Source: Bordetella genomosp. 5
GTDB lineage: Bacteria; Pseudomonadota; Gammaproteobacteria; Burkholderiales; Burkholderiaceae_B
Direction of reading: 5' to 3'
DNA length: 64,000 bases
NCBI RefSeq assembly: GCF_002261475.1
Contig: NZ_NEVN01000001.1
Coordinates: 1 to 64,000 of the forward strand
Position numbers and translations under genes: made by a program
Shown here: positions 8,205 to 17,561 of the stretch, piece after piece
Numbering within the stretch: the stretch's first letter is position 1
Layout of the letters: every line of letters begins with the position of its first letter
Notes under the pieces: model-generated
Seen by the model: only the letters and a program-made list of their open reading frames with translations
Told to the model about the DNA's origin: nothing
The model's database searches: none

Positions 8205-8885
8205 TCAGGGGCGCGACGGGCATTCGGCGATGGTGCCCCAGGCGCGGTTGGGCGCGCAGTATTTATTGCGGGCGTTCCAGGAGCAGCTCGGGCGATCGAA
8301 GAAGCCCTGCTTCGCGCACTCGGCCAGTTCCTGGCGCAGCGCGCCCTGCCAGCCGGCTGCGGGAGCCGCGCCGCGGTTGGACACCGACCCCGGCACATTC
8401 TGGAGGGCGACCGGCGGATTCTGCTGGACCTGATTGCCGTTGCTGGGAATCTGCGGCACCGGGATGCCGAGCTGATTCTGCGATTGCACATCCAGCGTGG
8501 TGACGTCGGACGCACCGGACGGCAGCGGCACATCGGAATTGGCCGCGATCTCGCGCGCGCGATCCATCGAAATGGTGTCGCGCGAAATCTGCACGTTGGG
8601 ATCGCTGTTCGAGTCGAACAGCGACACCGTGTTGACCTGCCATTCACGCGGCGGACCCTGTTCGGGCACGCCGAGCGTGCCGTCGACACGCGGCTGCGGT
8701 GGTTGCGCGGTATAGGGCCTGCCGTTGGCATCGAGGACAGGCTGCTGCGAGCCATCGCCGTCCTGGCCAGGGGCCGGGGCGGCCACAGGGGCGTGCGCCA
8801 CCAGCCAGTCACCAAGTTGCAGGCCGCCCCAGGCGGCTGCGCCCAGAGCGATCAAAAGCGTTGCGATCAATAAACGCCAGGACAT
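8205..8885 (-). CDS. Membrane-anchored or secreted protein with Cys-rich C-terminal domain, unknown function
   Basis: A 226-residue protein with one N-terminal hydrophobic segment (about residues 4-24, LLIATLLIALGAAAWGGL), then a long Pro/Gln/Ala-rich linker. The compact C-terminal region (last about 45 residues) has four cysteines in the order C-x(10)-C-x(8)-C-x(10)-C, probably forming disulfides in the periplasm. I do not recognise a named domain. The start at 8885 is supported by AGAGGG six bases upstream; a GTG five codons earlier is possible. A strong terminator follows. It sits between prfC and bfr, apparently as a single-gene unit. Confidence 0.75.
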   Translation of the reverse strand: MSWRLLIATLLIALGAAAWGGLQLGDWLVAHAPVAAPAPGQDGDGSQQPVLDANGRPYTAQPPQPRVDGTLGVPEQGPPREWQVNTVSLFDSNSDPNVQISRDTISMDRAREIAANSDVPLPSGASDVTTLDVQSQNQLGIPVPQIPSNGNQVQQNPPVALQNVPGSVSNRGAAPAAGWQGALRQELAECAKQGFFDRPSCSWNARNKYCAPNRAWGTIAECPSRP

Positions 8886-8917
8886 TGCTACCCTCTTCAC
8901 TTCACGGTACGACCGGG

Positions 8918-10525
8918 TCAGGCCTTGTCTCCGAATACCTTACCGCCATGCTCGCGCATGGCGTGGAACTTCACATCCGGATACAGCTCTTCAGCGACCC
9001 GCAATTGCGCGGGCGACCCGATCAGGAATGCCGCGGCATCGACCACATCATAGGCGATATGGGCAGCATTGGCATCCATGAACTTACGCAGCGCGCGGGG
9101 ATCTTCGGAGGTGATCCAGCGCGCCATGGTGTAGCGCGAAGGCATCATGCGCGCCTCCACGCCGTATTCGGTTTTGAGGCGATGCGCGACCACTTCGAAC
9201 TGCAGTTGGCCCACCGCGCCGAGCAGCAGCGAACCGCCGGCGGCCTCGGGTCGGAAGACCTGAATCGCGCCTTCTTCGCCCAGCTGGGTCAGGCCGATGC
9301 GCAGCTGTTTGGTGCGCAGCGGATCCTTCACTTCGACGGCCTGGAACAGCTCGGGCGCGAAGAACGGCAGACCCGTGAAATGCAGGCTCTCGCCTTCCGT
9401 CAGCACGTCGCCCAGTTGCAGGACGCCGTGGTTGGGAATGCCGATCACGTCGCCGGCATAGGCCTCGTCGAGCAGCTCGCGCCGCTGCGACAGGAACGAC
9501 ACCACGTTGTTGGGACGGGTTTCTTTGTTGGTGCGCACGACCTTCAGGCGCATGCCGCGTTCGAAGCGGCCCGAACTCACGCGCACGAACGCCACGCGGT
9601 CGCGGTGCGCCGGGTCCATATTGGCCTGCACCTTGAAGACCAGGCCCGTGAACTTGGGCTCTTCGGGCTTGACCTCGCGCTCCATGGCCATGCGCGCGCC
9701 GGGCGGCGGCGCCAGCTCGACCAGCGCGTCCAGGACTTCCTGGACGCCGAAGTTGTTGATGGCCGAGCCGAAGAAAACCGGCGTCTGCCTGCCCGCGAGG
9801 AAGGCCTCGTGGTCGAAGGCCGGCGCGGCTTCGTTGATCAGCTCGATCTCGCCCGAGGCTTGTTCGAACGACGAGCCGAAGCGCTCGGCGATCGCCGGAT
9901 TGCTCAGCCCTTCGATGAATTCGTCGTCGTCGTTGCGGCGCTCCTGACCGGCGCGGAACAGGCGCATGCGGTCGCGGCGGATGTCGAACACGCCGCCAAA
10001 CGCCTTGCCCATGCCCACCGGCCACGAGAACGGCACCGCGTCCATGCCCAGATGCGCTTCGATCTCGGAGAGCAGTTCGAGCGGCTCGCGCACTTCACGG
10101 TCCATCTTGTTGATGAACGTGATGATGGGCGTGTTACGCGCCCGACAGACCTGCAGCAGGCGAATGGTCTGCGGCTCGACGCCGTTCGCGGCGTCGATCA
10201 CCATCAGCGCCGCGTCGACGGCCGTGAGCACGCGATAGGTGTCTTCGGAGAAGTCCTGGTGACCCGGCGTGTCGAGCAGGTTGATGACGCAGTCGCGATA
10301 TTCCATCTGCATCACCGACGAGGCCACCGAAATGCCGCGCTGCTTTTCGATCTCCATCCAGTCGGACGAGGCGTGGCGCGACGCCTTGCGCGCCTTGACG
10401 CTGCCGGCGATCTGGATCGCGCCTGCGAACAGCAGGAGCTTTTCGGTCAGCGTGGTCTTGCCCGCGTCCGGGTGGGAGATGATGGCGAAGGTACGTCGCC
10501 GCGCGACTTCGTTGGGTATGGTCAT
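8918..10525 (-). CDS. prfC: Peptide chain release factor 3
   Basis: RF3 is a translational GTPase that removes RF1/RF2 from the ribosome after peptide release. The 535-residue protein has an EF-Tu/EF-G-type GTPase domain: G1 SHPDAGKTTL (about 17-26), the switch region with GISVASSVM, G3 DTPGHQDFSEDTYR and G4 NKMDRE. Beta-barrel domains and the C-terminal RF3 domain follow. Length and motif order match E. coli PrfC (529 residues). It is a stand-alone gene between the Cys-rich protein and the LysE-type exporter; no frame defects are seen. Confidence 0.95.
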   Translation of the reverse strand: MTIPNEVARRRTFAIISHPDAGKTTLTEKLLLFAGAIQIAGSVKARKASRHASSDWMEIEKQRGISVASSVMQMEYRDCVINLLDTPGHQDFSEDTYRVLTAVDAALMVIDAANGVEPQTIRLLQVCRARNTPIITFINKMDREVREPLELLSEIEAHLGMDAVPFSWPVGMGKAFGGVFDIRRDRMRLFRAGQERRNDDDEFIEGLSNPAIAERFGSSFEQASGEIELINEAAPAFDHEAFLAGRQTPVFFGSAINNFGVQEVLDALVELAPPPGARMAMEREVKPEEPKFTGLVFKVQANMDPAHRDRVAFVRVSSGRFERGMRLKVVRTNKETRPNNVVSFLSQRRELLDEAYAGDVIGIPNHGVLQLGDVLTEGESLHFTGLPFFAPELFQAVEVKDPLRTKQLRIGLTQLGEEGAIQVFRPEAAGGSLLLGAVGQLQFEVVAHRLKTEYGVEARMMPSRYTMARWITSEDPRALRKFMDANAAHIAYDVVDAAAFLIGSPAQLRVAEELYPDVKFHAMREHGGKVFGDKA

Positions 10526-10577
10526 GGTCGAAGGATTGTACAGAGGCGCACACCGCGCCCCGGCGTGCGATGCAGGC

Positions 10578-11207
10578 TCAGGAATGGCGCCGGAACGTCG
10601 CGAGGAACACGCCGGCCAGGATGAACAGCGAGCCGAACACGCGATTCATCCAGCGGATGTGGCGCGCCTCGCGCAGCATGCGCAGCACCTTGGCCGCGAG
10701 CAGCGTGTACACGCCCATCGCGACCAGATCGGTGAACGCCAGGGTGCCGGCGAGCGTCACGTATTGCATGCTCAGCGGTTGCGCCGGATCCACGAACTGC
10801 GGCACCACGGCCAGCAGAAACACCGTGCCCTTGGGGTTCATGGTGTTGATCAGGAAACCGCGCATGACGAGCTCGCGGATCGACGCGCGCTGCGGATCGC
10901 CCGCATCGACGGCCACCGGGGCGGCGTCGGTGCGGATCTGGCGCCAGCCCAGATAGATCAGGTACGCCACGCCAAGATACTTGACGAGCGTGAAGGCCAG
11001 CTCGGAGGTGGCGAGCACGGCACCGAGGCCGACCGCCACGATCAGGAACTGGAACAGGATGCCCAGAATGAGGCCGGCCGTGTTCCAGTAACCGCGCGCA
11101 AAACCGTACTTCAATCCGGACGACATGGCCGAGATGGCCCCGGCCCCGGGCGAAAACGAGATCGCCCAGGAGGCGACGAAAAAGGTCAGCCAGGTGGATA
11201 GCGTCAT
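10578..11207 (-). CDS. LysE/RhtB-family amino-acid exporter
   Basis: A 209-residue inner-membrane protein with about six transmembrane segments. The family signature near the N-terminus is SFSPGAGAISAMSSGLKYG, with a glycine-rich TM2 after it, and NTMNPKGTVFLLAVVPQF in the middle, the conserved NPK motif of LysE/RhtB carriers. Such proteins export homoserine, threonine, lysine or related amino acids. The exact substrate cannot be inferred. It lies 52 bases upstream of prfC on the same strand and may be co-transcribed. Confidence 0.88.
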   Translation of the reverse strand: MTLSTWLTFFVASWAISFSPGAGAISAMSSGLKYGFARGYWNTAGLILGILFQFLIVAVGLGAVLATSELAFTLVKYLGVAYLIYLGWRQIRTDAAPVAVDAGDPQRASIRELVMRGFLINTMNPKGTVFLLAVVPQFVDPAQPLSMQYVTLAGTLAFTDLVAMGVYTLLAAKVLRMLREARHIRWMNRVFGSLFILAGVFLATFRRHS

Positions 11208-11243
11208 GATGATCTCTGGTCTTGCGCGGTCGCGGTCGGGTCC

Positions 11244-12758
11244 TTACTTGCCGAGCAGCACGCCGCCGCGGCCGTTGCCGCTGGGCGCACGGCCACCGCG
11301 GGGCGCGGCCGGACGGCTGCGCGCGGCGTCGTTGCCACCGGCAGCGTGGCGCGGCGCCGAGGCGCGGCCACCGTCGCCGCGCGGCGCGGCACCCGAGGCG
11401 TCGTTGCGGCGTTCGCCGCCCTGACCGGCCGGACGGCCCGCGGGCTTGGCGCCCTGGCGCGGTTGCGCCGGGCGGCCTTCGCCACGTGCGGGGGCGCTGC
11501 TGCGCTGCCCCCGGCCGCCGTCGCGGCCACCGCGGCCACCAGGGCGGCCACGGCCGAAGCCGCGCTCTTCGTCTTCCTCGTCGCGCTCGCGCTCGGCCGA
11601 GACGCCCACGGGCGGGACCCAGCCTTCGACGGTCTTGCGCTCGATGGTCTTCTTGATCAGGCGTTCGATGGCCTTGAGCAGTTTGACTTCGCTCTCATCG
11701 ACCAGCGAGACCGCCGCGCCGGTGGCGCCGGCACGGCCGGTACGGCCGATACGGTGCACGTAATCTTCGGGCACGTTGGGCAGTTCGAAGTTGACGACTT
11801 GCGGCAGTTGATCGATGTCCAGGCCCCGCGCGGCGATGTCGGTGGCGACCAGCACGGTGACGGTGCTGTCCTTGAAGCCGGCCAGCGCGCGCGTGCGGGC
11901 CGATTGGCTCTTGTTGCCGTGGATCGCGGCGGCGGTCAGGCCGTCCTTGACGAGCTTTTCGGCCAGGCGATTGGCGCCGTGCTTGGTACGCGTGAACACC
12001 AGTACCTGGTGCCAGCCGCTTTCGCGGATCAGGTGGCTGACCAGGTCGCGCTTGTGATGCTGGGCGACCATGTGCACGGTCTGCGTCACGAGTTCGGTCG
12101 CGGTGTTGCGCGGGGTGACCGAGACTTCGCCCGGGTTCTTGAGCACGCCGTGCGCCAGCGCACGGATCTCGTCGGAGAACGTGGCCGAGAACAGCAGGTT
12201 CTGGCGCGTCTTGGGCAGCAGCGCGAGGACCTTGCGGATATCGCGGATGAAGCCCATGTCGAGCATGCGGTCGGCTTCGTCGAGCACGAGGATCTCGACG
12301 CCCGACAGATCGACCGTCTTCTGGCCCGCGTGATCGAGCAGGCGGCCGGGGGTGGCGACCAGGATGTCGAGCGGCTTGCGCAGCGCGGAGATCTGGGGAT
12401 TGATGTTCACACCGCCGAACATGACCATCGAGGTCAGGTTGGTGTGCTTGCCGTACACCTGGACCGACTCGGCCACCTGGGCGGTCAGTTCGCGGGTGGG
12501 CGTGAGAATGAGGCAGCGCGGGCGTCCCGGCTTGCGCAGCTCGGGCTTGCTTGTGGACAGCAGATGCAGGATCGGCAGCGTGAAGCCAGCCGTTTTGCCG
12601 GTGCCGGTCTGGGCGGCGGCCAACAGGTCGCCTCCCTGCAGCACCAGCGGAATCGCCTGAGCCTGGATCGGGGTGGGTGCGGTATAGCCCGTGTCGGCGA
12701 TTGCGCGCAAAAGCGAATCAGCCAGCCCGAGGTCGGCGAAAGTGGAAGAGGTAGTCAA
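11244..12758 (-). CDS. rhlE: DEAD-box ATP-dependent RNA helicase, RhlE type
   Basis: A 504-residue RNA helicase used in RNA remodelling, ribosome assembly or mRNA decay. Two RecA domains carry all motifs: Q motif ([16 protein letters not shown]), motif [15 protein letters not shown], motif II DEAD, motif III SAT and motif [12 protein letters not shown]. After about residue 390 comes a long Gly/Arg/Pro-rich tail with RGG-like clusters, which is low complexity and probably binds RNA nonspecifically. The length exceeds the helicase core because of this tail. The upstream 340 bases are rich in hairpins and may form a structured leader. Confidence 0.93.
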   Translation of the reverse strand: MTTSSTFADLGLADSLLRAIADTGYTAPTPIQAQAIPLVLQGGDLLAAAQTGTGKTAGFTLPILHLLSTSKPELRKPGRPRCLILTPTRELTAQVAESVQVYGKHTNLTSMVMFGGVNINPQISALRKPLDILVATPGRLLDHAGQKTVDLSGVEILVLDEADRMLDMGFIRDIRKVLALLPKTRQNLLFSATFSDEIRALAHGVLKNPGEVSVTPRNTATELVTQTVHMVAQHHKRDLVSHLIRESGWHQVLVFTRTKHGANRLAEKLVKDGLTAAAIHGNKSQSARTRALAGFKDSTVTVLVATDIAARGLDIDQLPQVVNFELPNVPEDYVHRIGRTGRAGATGAAVSLVDESEVKLLKAIERLIKKTIERKTVEGWVPPVGVSAERERDEEDEERGFGRGRPGGRGGRDGGRGQRSSAPARGEGRPAQPRQGAKPAGRPAGQGGERRNDASGAAPRGDGGRASAPRHAAGGNDAARSRPAAPRGGRAPSGNGRGGVLLGK

Positions 12759-13097
12759 AAAACAACTCCAGCGGCAGCCTGTCGCTCAAGTTGAGTGACT
12801 CCAATCCAGGCAACGTGTGAGGAGATAAAGGGATGAGCCGGCGGTTGTGCCGGACGGGGCGGCGTGCGCCCCGAATGACGTGTGCCGATTGGCACTGCAC
12901 ACGGGCTGGAATTGTAGCTGAAGGCCAGCCGCCTGCTGCACTGCAGCGGCCATAGTTGTAACCATGCAAGACAGCCCGCCCGCTCGGGCGGCCAAACGCG
13001 CGATTCCGGCATTTGCCGCGGGCCTCCCCGTGGGCGAGAATCCCGCGCAGCCGGCGTGGTCGCGCGCCGCCCCTTTTCGCCTTCCGAGGATGCTCCG
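12759..13097. other. Divergent intergenic region between rhlE and the amidase gene
   Basis: No gene is seen. Several inverted repeats stand out: GTGCC-GATT-GGCAC (12882-12895) and a bulged stem GCCGCCTGC/GCAGCGGC (12928-12950). On the rhlE side these could fold in a long 5' leader. Start sites for both divergent genes must lie here; no convincing -35/-10 pair was found by eye. Confidence 0.45.
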
Positions 13098-13808
13098 TTG
13101 TTTCCTTCGTTGAACCGTACGTCGGCACGCCGTGCAGCCTGCGCGGCCTGGCTGGTCCTTCTGAGTGCATTCGTCCAGCCCGCGCTGGCGGCTCACATCG
13201 TGGTCGACACGGGGCACACCCCGAAGCGGCCCGGCGCGACCGGCGCCAGTGGCCGGGTCGAGTATCTCTACAACCTCGACCTGAGCGATGCCGTGGCGCG
13301 CGACTTGAAGGCGCTGGGCGCCACCGTGACGCGTGTGGCGGCCGACGGCAAGGAGATCGCGCTCACCCAACGCGCGACCCGCACGCCCGGCGCGGATTTC
13401 TTCGTGTCGATCCATCACGACTCGATGCAGCAGCACTATATCGACGCGGGGCGGCAGCGCGAGTTCGCCGGCTTCGCGCTGTTCGTGTCGGAGAAGAATC
13501 CGCGCTATGAGCAAAGCCTGGCCTGCGCCCGCGCGATCGGCGAACAGCTGCTGGCCGCCGGCGAGAAGCCGTCGGAGTATCACGCCGAGCCGATCGAGGG
13601 AGAGAATCGGCCGTTCGTCGACCGGCGCCTGGGGATCCACCGCTACGATGGGCTCGCGGTGCTGCGCACGGCGCCGATGGCGGCCGTGCTCGTGGAGGCC
13701 GGCGTGATCGTCAATCCCGACGAAGAGGTGCGGTTGGCGCGGCCCGACACGATCGCGCAGCTGGCGCAGGCCATCGCGCAGGGAACGCAGGCCTGCCAGA
13801 AGCCGTGA
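13098..13808 (+). CDS. Secreted N-acetylmuramoyl-L-alanine amidase (Amidase_3, AmiC-like)
   Basis: A zinc amidase that cleaves the bond between muramic acid and the peptide stem in peptidoglycan. From the TTG at 13098 the protein (236 residues) has a clean signal peptide ending ALA-AH near residue 31. It is followed directly by the catalytic domain: HIVVDTGHTPKRPG with zinc ligand H40, E55 in RVEYLYN, H106 in SIHHDS, and the late catalytic Glu in VLVEAGVIVN. There is no AMIN or SPOR domain, so targeting is unknown. A GTG at 13056 is an alternative start but would put 14 residues ahead of the signal. It converges with the peptide ABC operon. Confidence 0.85.
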   Translation: MFPSLNRTSARRAACAAWLVLLSAFVQPALAAHIVVDTGHTPKRPGATGASGRVEYLYNLDLSDAVARDLKALGATVTRVAADGKEIALTQRATRTPGADFFVSIHHDSMQQHYIDAGRQREFAGFALFVSEKNPRYEQSLACARAIGEQLLAAGEKPSEYHAEPIEGENRPFVDRRLGIHRYDGLAVLRTAPMAAVLVEAGVIVNPDEEVRLARPDTIAQLAQAIAQGTQACQKP

Positions 13809-13817
13809 AGAACGCGC

Positions 13818-15545
13818 TCAAGCCTCGACTTCGAGCCCGGCCTGCGACATCGCCTGCAGTTTAGGCATCAGGCCCAGCAGGTGCTGGCTGTAGGGGTGCC
13901 GGGGGGACTCGAACAGCGTCTCGGTGTCGGCCACCTCGAGCAGCTCGCCATGCCGCATCACGCCGACGCGATCGCACATCTGGCGGATCACGGGCAGGTC
14001 ATGGCTGATGAACAGCATGGTGAGGCTCAGCTGCTCCTGCAGGTCTTTCAGCAGATTCAGGATCTGCGCCTGGATCGAGACATCGAGCGCCGAGGTCGGC
14101 TCGTCGCAGATCAGAAAGCGGGGGCGCGTGGCGAGTGCGCGTGCGATGCAGATGCGCTGGCGCTGCCCGCCCGAGAATTCATGCGGATAACGCAGCGCCG
14201 CCTGCGCGCCCAGGCCCACGACGTCGAGCAGATCGGCCACGATGCGGCGCGCCTCGTCTTCGCTGGCGGCCAGGCGGTGAAAGCGGATCGGCTCCGCCAC
14301 GATGTCGAGCACGCGCATGCGCGGATTCAATGACGAATACGGATCCTGGAACACCATCTGGATCTGGCGCCGGAACGCGTTGAGCTTGCGCTCGTCTTTC
14401 AGGCCGGTGAGCTCGGTGCCGGCGAAGCGCACCACGCCCGAGGTGGGCGTGTAGAGGCCACTGATGAGGCGCGCGACCGTGGACTTGCCCGAGCCCGATT
14501 CGCCTACGAGGCCGAAGACTTCGCCTTCGCCGATATCGAGGTCGAGCTGTTTGACGGCGTCGAGCGTGCGCCGGTTGCGCGGCAGCAGCGCGGGCCTGAG
14601 CACGAAGCGCATGCCGAGCTGCCGCACTTGTACCAGCGGCCCGTCGTGCTGCTGACCGAAGTCGCGGCGCTGTCCGAGCCAGTGGGTCGCGAGATCGAGC
14701 TCGACGCGCGCATGGCGCACGTCTTCGATGTAGGTCACCAGCGGAAAGCGCCGCAGTTTCACGTCGGGCCGGGGCACGGCCGAGATCAGGCTGCGGGTGT
14801 AGGGATGGTCGGGGTCGCCCAGGATCTTGCGTGTGGGCCCCTGCTCGACCAGCTTGCCGCGATACAGCACCGCCACGCGATCGGTGATGTCCGCAATCAC
14901 CCCCATATCGTGCGTGATGATGATCATGCCGACCTGCTTCTCTTTGCAGAGCTTGCGCAGCAGCGCCAGGATCTGCGCCTGAATCGACACGTCGAGCGCC
15001 GTGGTGGGCTCGTCGGCGATGATCACCTCCGGCTCGCAGCACAAGGCCAGCGCGATCACCACGCGCTGGCGCATGCCTCCCGAAAACTGGTGCGGATACT
15101 GCTTCACGCGCAGCTCGGGCTGATCGATACCCACCTGGATCAGCAGCTCGACGGCGCGGGCGCGCGCCTGCTCCACGGTGAGGTCCAGATGCACCCGCAT
15201 GGTTTCGACGAGCTGGCTCTCCACCGTCTGCAGGGGGTCGAGCGAGGTCAGCGGGTCCTGGAAGATCATGCCGATCCGCCGGCCCCGCACCTTGCGTTGC
15301 TCGGCGGGCTTGAGCGTGTCGATGCGCTGGCCGTCGAGGTTGACCTCGCCGCCCGTCACGCGGCCGGGCGCTTCGAGCAGGCCGATCACGGCATTGCCGA
15401 TGGTGGATTTGCCGGCACCCGATTCGCCCACGATGCCGAGGATCTCGCCCTTTTCGAGCGAGAGCGAGACGTCGTCGATCGCCACCAGCGTGCCGCGGCG
15501 GCTCGGGAACTCGATGCGGATATGGTCGATGTCGAGCAAGGCCAT
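13818..15545 (-). CDS. Peptide ABC transporter, fused double ATPase (DppD-DppF type)
   Basis: Both nucleotide-binding subunits of a peptide/nickel-type importer are fused in 575 residues. Half one has Walker [10 protein letters not shown], signature FSGGMRQR and ADEPTTALD. Half two has Walker [10 protein letters not shown], signature FSGGQRQR and CDEPTSALD. Each half ends in the oligopeptide-type C-terminal motif (HPYTRSL, HPYSQHL). The protein powers uptake through the two permeases encoded immediately upstream. Fusion is common in this family (for example YejF, GsiA). It is the last gene of the operon and ends 10 bases from the convergent amidase stop. Confidence 0.93.
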   Translation of the reverse strand: MALLDIDHIRIEFPSRRGTLVAIDDVSLSLEKGEILGIVGESGAGKSTIGNAVIGLLEAPGRVTGGEVNLDGQRIDTLKPAEQRKVRGRRIGMIFQDPLTSLDPLQTVESQLVETMRVHLDLTVEQARARAVELLIQVGIDQPELRVKQYPHQFSGGMRQRVVIALALCCEPEVIIADEPTTALDVSIQAQILALLRKLCKEKQVGMIIITHDMGVIADITDRVAVLYRGKLVEQGPTRKILGDPDHPYTRSLISAVPRPDVKLRRFPLVTYIEDVRHARVELDLATHWLGQRRDFGQQHDGPLVQVRQLGMRFVLRPALLPRNRRTLDAVKQLDLDIGEGEVFGLVGESGSGKSTVARLISGLYTPTSGVVRFAGTELTGLKDERKLNAFRRQIQMVFQDPYSSLNPRMRVLDIVAEPIRFHRLAASEDEARRIVADLLDVVGLGAQAALRYPHEFSGGQRQRICIARALATRPRFLICDEPTSALDVSIQAQILNLLKDLQEQLSLTMLFISHDLPVIRQMCDRVGVMRHGELLEVADTETLFESPRHPYSQHLLGLMPKLQAMSQAGLEVEA

Positions 15546-15564
15546 GTGTTGTTCCTGAGGCGCC

Positions 15565-16509
15565 CTAGCGCAGCTTGGGGTTGAGCGCGTCGCGCAGCCA
15601 GTCGCCCAGCAGATTGACCGACAGCACCAGCATCACGAGCGCGATGCCGGGGAAGATCGAGATCCACCACATGCCGGAGAAGAGATAGCTGTTGCCGATG
15701 CGGATCAGCGTACCGAGCGACGGCGCCGTCGGCGGAACCCCCACGCCCAGGAACGAGAGCGTGGCCTCGGTGATGATGGCGACAGCGAGATGGATGGTGG
15801 CGATCACCAGCACCGGTCCCATGACGTTGGGCAGGATGTGCCGGCGCAGGATGGTGAACGGGCGGATGCCGATCAGGCGGGCGGCCTGGACATATTCTTT
15901 GTTGCGCTCGACCAGCGTCGAGCCGCGCACCGTGCGTGCGTACTGCACCCAACCCGAAATGCCGATGGCGAACACCAGCACGTAAATGGCGAGATCGTTG
16001 TGCATGTCGCGCGGCAGCAGACCGCGGGCCACGCCGTCGATCAGCAGCGCGACCAGGATGGCCGGGAACGACAGCTGCACGTCGGCCACGCGCATGATGA
16101 AACTATCGACGCGCCCGCCCGCGTAGCCGCTGATGAGGCCGAGCGTGACGCCCAGCACCATCGAGAACAGCACCGAGGCGAAACCCACCAGCAGCGACAC
16201 GCGCGAGCCGTAGAGGATGGCCGACAGCACGTCGCGCCCCTGGTCGTCGGTGCCGAGCAGGAAGCTCGCGCTGCCCTCTTCGGCCCAGGCGGGCGGTGTG
16301 TTGGCGTCCATGATGTTGAGCGACGCGAGATCGAACGGATTGTGCGGCGCCACGAGCGGCGCGCACACGGCGCCCAGCACGATCAACAGGGTGATGGCCG
16401 CCGAGATGATCGCGCTGGGTGATTGCTTGAAGCTGTGCCAGACGTCGCTGTCGGCGGCACGGGTCAGCCAGGCGCTCAGCCGCGACGGAGCGGCGATGGG
16501 TGTGGTCAT
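15565..16509 (-). CDS. Peptide ABC transporter permease (DppC/OppC type)
   Basis: A 314-residue inner-membrane permease. After an N-terminal cytoplasmic stretch and first helix (about 35-55) it has the C-type motif LGTDDQGRDVLSAILYGSRVSL typical of OppC/DppC, shown here only in part. The EAA loop reads EATLSFLGVGVPPTAPSLG. There are about six transmembrane helices. It pairs with the DppB-type permease to form the channel. The genes before and after lie within 20 bases, indicating one operon. Confidence 0.92.
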   Translation of the reverse strand: MTTPIAAPSRLSAWLTRAADSDVWHSFKQSPSAIISAAITLLIVLGAVCAPLVAPHNPFDLASLNIMDANTPPAWAEEGSASFLLGTDDQGRDVLSAILYGSRVSLLVGFASVLFSMVLGVTLGLISGYAGGRVDSFIMRVADVQLSFPAILVALLIDGVARGLLPRDMHNDLAIYVLVFAIGISGWVQYARTVRGSTLVERNKEYVQAARLIGIRPFTILRRHILPNVMGPVLVIATIHLAVAIITEATLSFLGVGVPPTAPSLGTLIRIGNSYLFSGMWWISIFPGIALVMLVLSVNLLGDWLRDALNPKLR

Positions 16510-16518
16510 GGCCTGTCC

Positions 16519-17490
16519 TTATTTGCTTTGCACGCGCAGGCGCGGATCGACGACGAAATACAGCAGATCGACGATGAGATTGATCACCACGAAGAAGAAG
16601 GCGATCAACACCAGATAGGCCGCCATGACGGGGATGTCGACCATGCTGATGGCCTGAATGAAGAGCAGGCCCATGCCCGGCCACTGGAACACCGTTTCGG
16701 TGATGATCGCGAACGCGATGATGGAGCCCAGCTGCAAGCCGGTGATGGTGATCACCGGCACCATGGTGTTCTTCAGCGCGTGGCGCACGTTGATGAGGCG
16801 TTCGGGCAGGCCGCGCGCGCGGGCGAACTTGATGAAGTCGGTGCGCAGCACCTCCAGCATCTCGGCCCGCACGAGCCGCATGATGAGCGTCATCTGGAAC
16901 AGGGCGAGCGTGATGGCGGGCAGGATCAGCGCGGCGAGCCCGGAGGTCGTGAGCAGGCCGGTCGTCCAGCCACCGATCGATAGCACGTCGCCGCGGCCGA
17001 AGCTCGGCAGCCAGCGCAGTTGGACGCTGAACACAAGGATCAACAGAATGCCGATCAGGAAGGTCGGCAGCGAAATGCCGGCCAGCGACAGGGCCATGAA
17101 GGCCTTGGACAGCACGCCGTGGCGTCGCAGCGCGGTGTAGATGCCCATCGGAATGCCGAAGGCGAGCGCCATGACGGCCGACACGAAGGAGAGCTCGAGC
17201 GTCGCGGGCAGCCGCTCTTCGATCAGATCCGATACCGGCCGTCGATGGCGATACGAGATGCCGAAGTCGCCCTGCGCGGCATTGGCGACGAAGCGCGCGT
17301 ATTGCACGACGAACGGATCGTTCAGGCCGAGTTGCTCGCGCAGCTCGGCGCGCTGCGCATCGGTGGTGTCCTGGCCCACCATACTGGCGACCGGATCCCC
17401 GACATAGCGGAACATCGAAAAGGCGATCAACGCGACCGCCAGCATGACCAACAGCGACTGGAACAGGCGCCGCGCAATGAAACCTAGCAT
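16519..17490 (-). CDS. Peptide ABC transporter permease (DppB/OppB type)
   Basis: A 323-residue inner-membrane permease. It starts with the OppB/DppB signature (MLGFIARRLFQSLLVMLAVA) and the conserved QARLGLNDP-like stretch LREQLGLNDPFVVQYARF. The EAA-type loop near VFQWPGMGLLFIQAI and about six helices follow. It forms the channel with the neighbouring DppC-type subunit. The gene lies 71 bases downstream of the binding-protein gene, and a gap of this size could hold an mRNA-processing site, which often keeps the binding protein in excess. Confidence 0.92.
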   Translation of the reverse strand: MLGFIARRLFQSLLVMLAVALIAFSMFRYVGDPVASMVGQDTTDAQRAELREQLGLNDPFVVQYARFVANAAQGDFGISYRHRRPVSDLIEERLPATLELSFVSAVMALAFGIPMGIYTALRRHGVLSKAFMALSLAGISLPTFLIGILLILVFSVQLRWLPSFGRGDVLSIGGWTTGLLTTSGLAALILPAITLALFQMTLIMRLVRAEMLEVLRTDFIKFARARGLPERLINVRHALKNTMVPVITITGLQLGSIIAFAIITETVFQWPGMGLLFIQAISMVDIPVMAAYLVLIAFFFVVINLIVDLLYFVVDPRLRVQSK

Positions 17491-17561
17491 CTATGGGGCC
17501 CTGAAAGTTGGAACGACCACCGCCGTGGCCGGCGCGCAGGCGCGCCAGCCACGGAACGGCG

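Noticed and set aside
11222-11656. Plus-strand open frames opposite the rhlE tail
   Set aside because: They mirror the Gly/Arg-rich low-complexity tail of RhlE and have no independent support.
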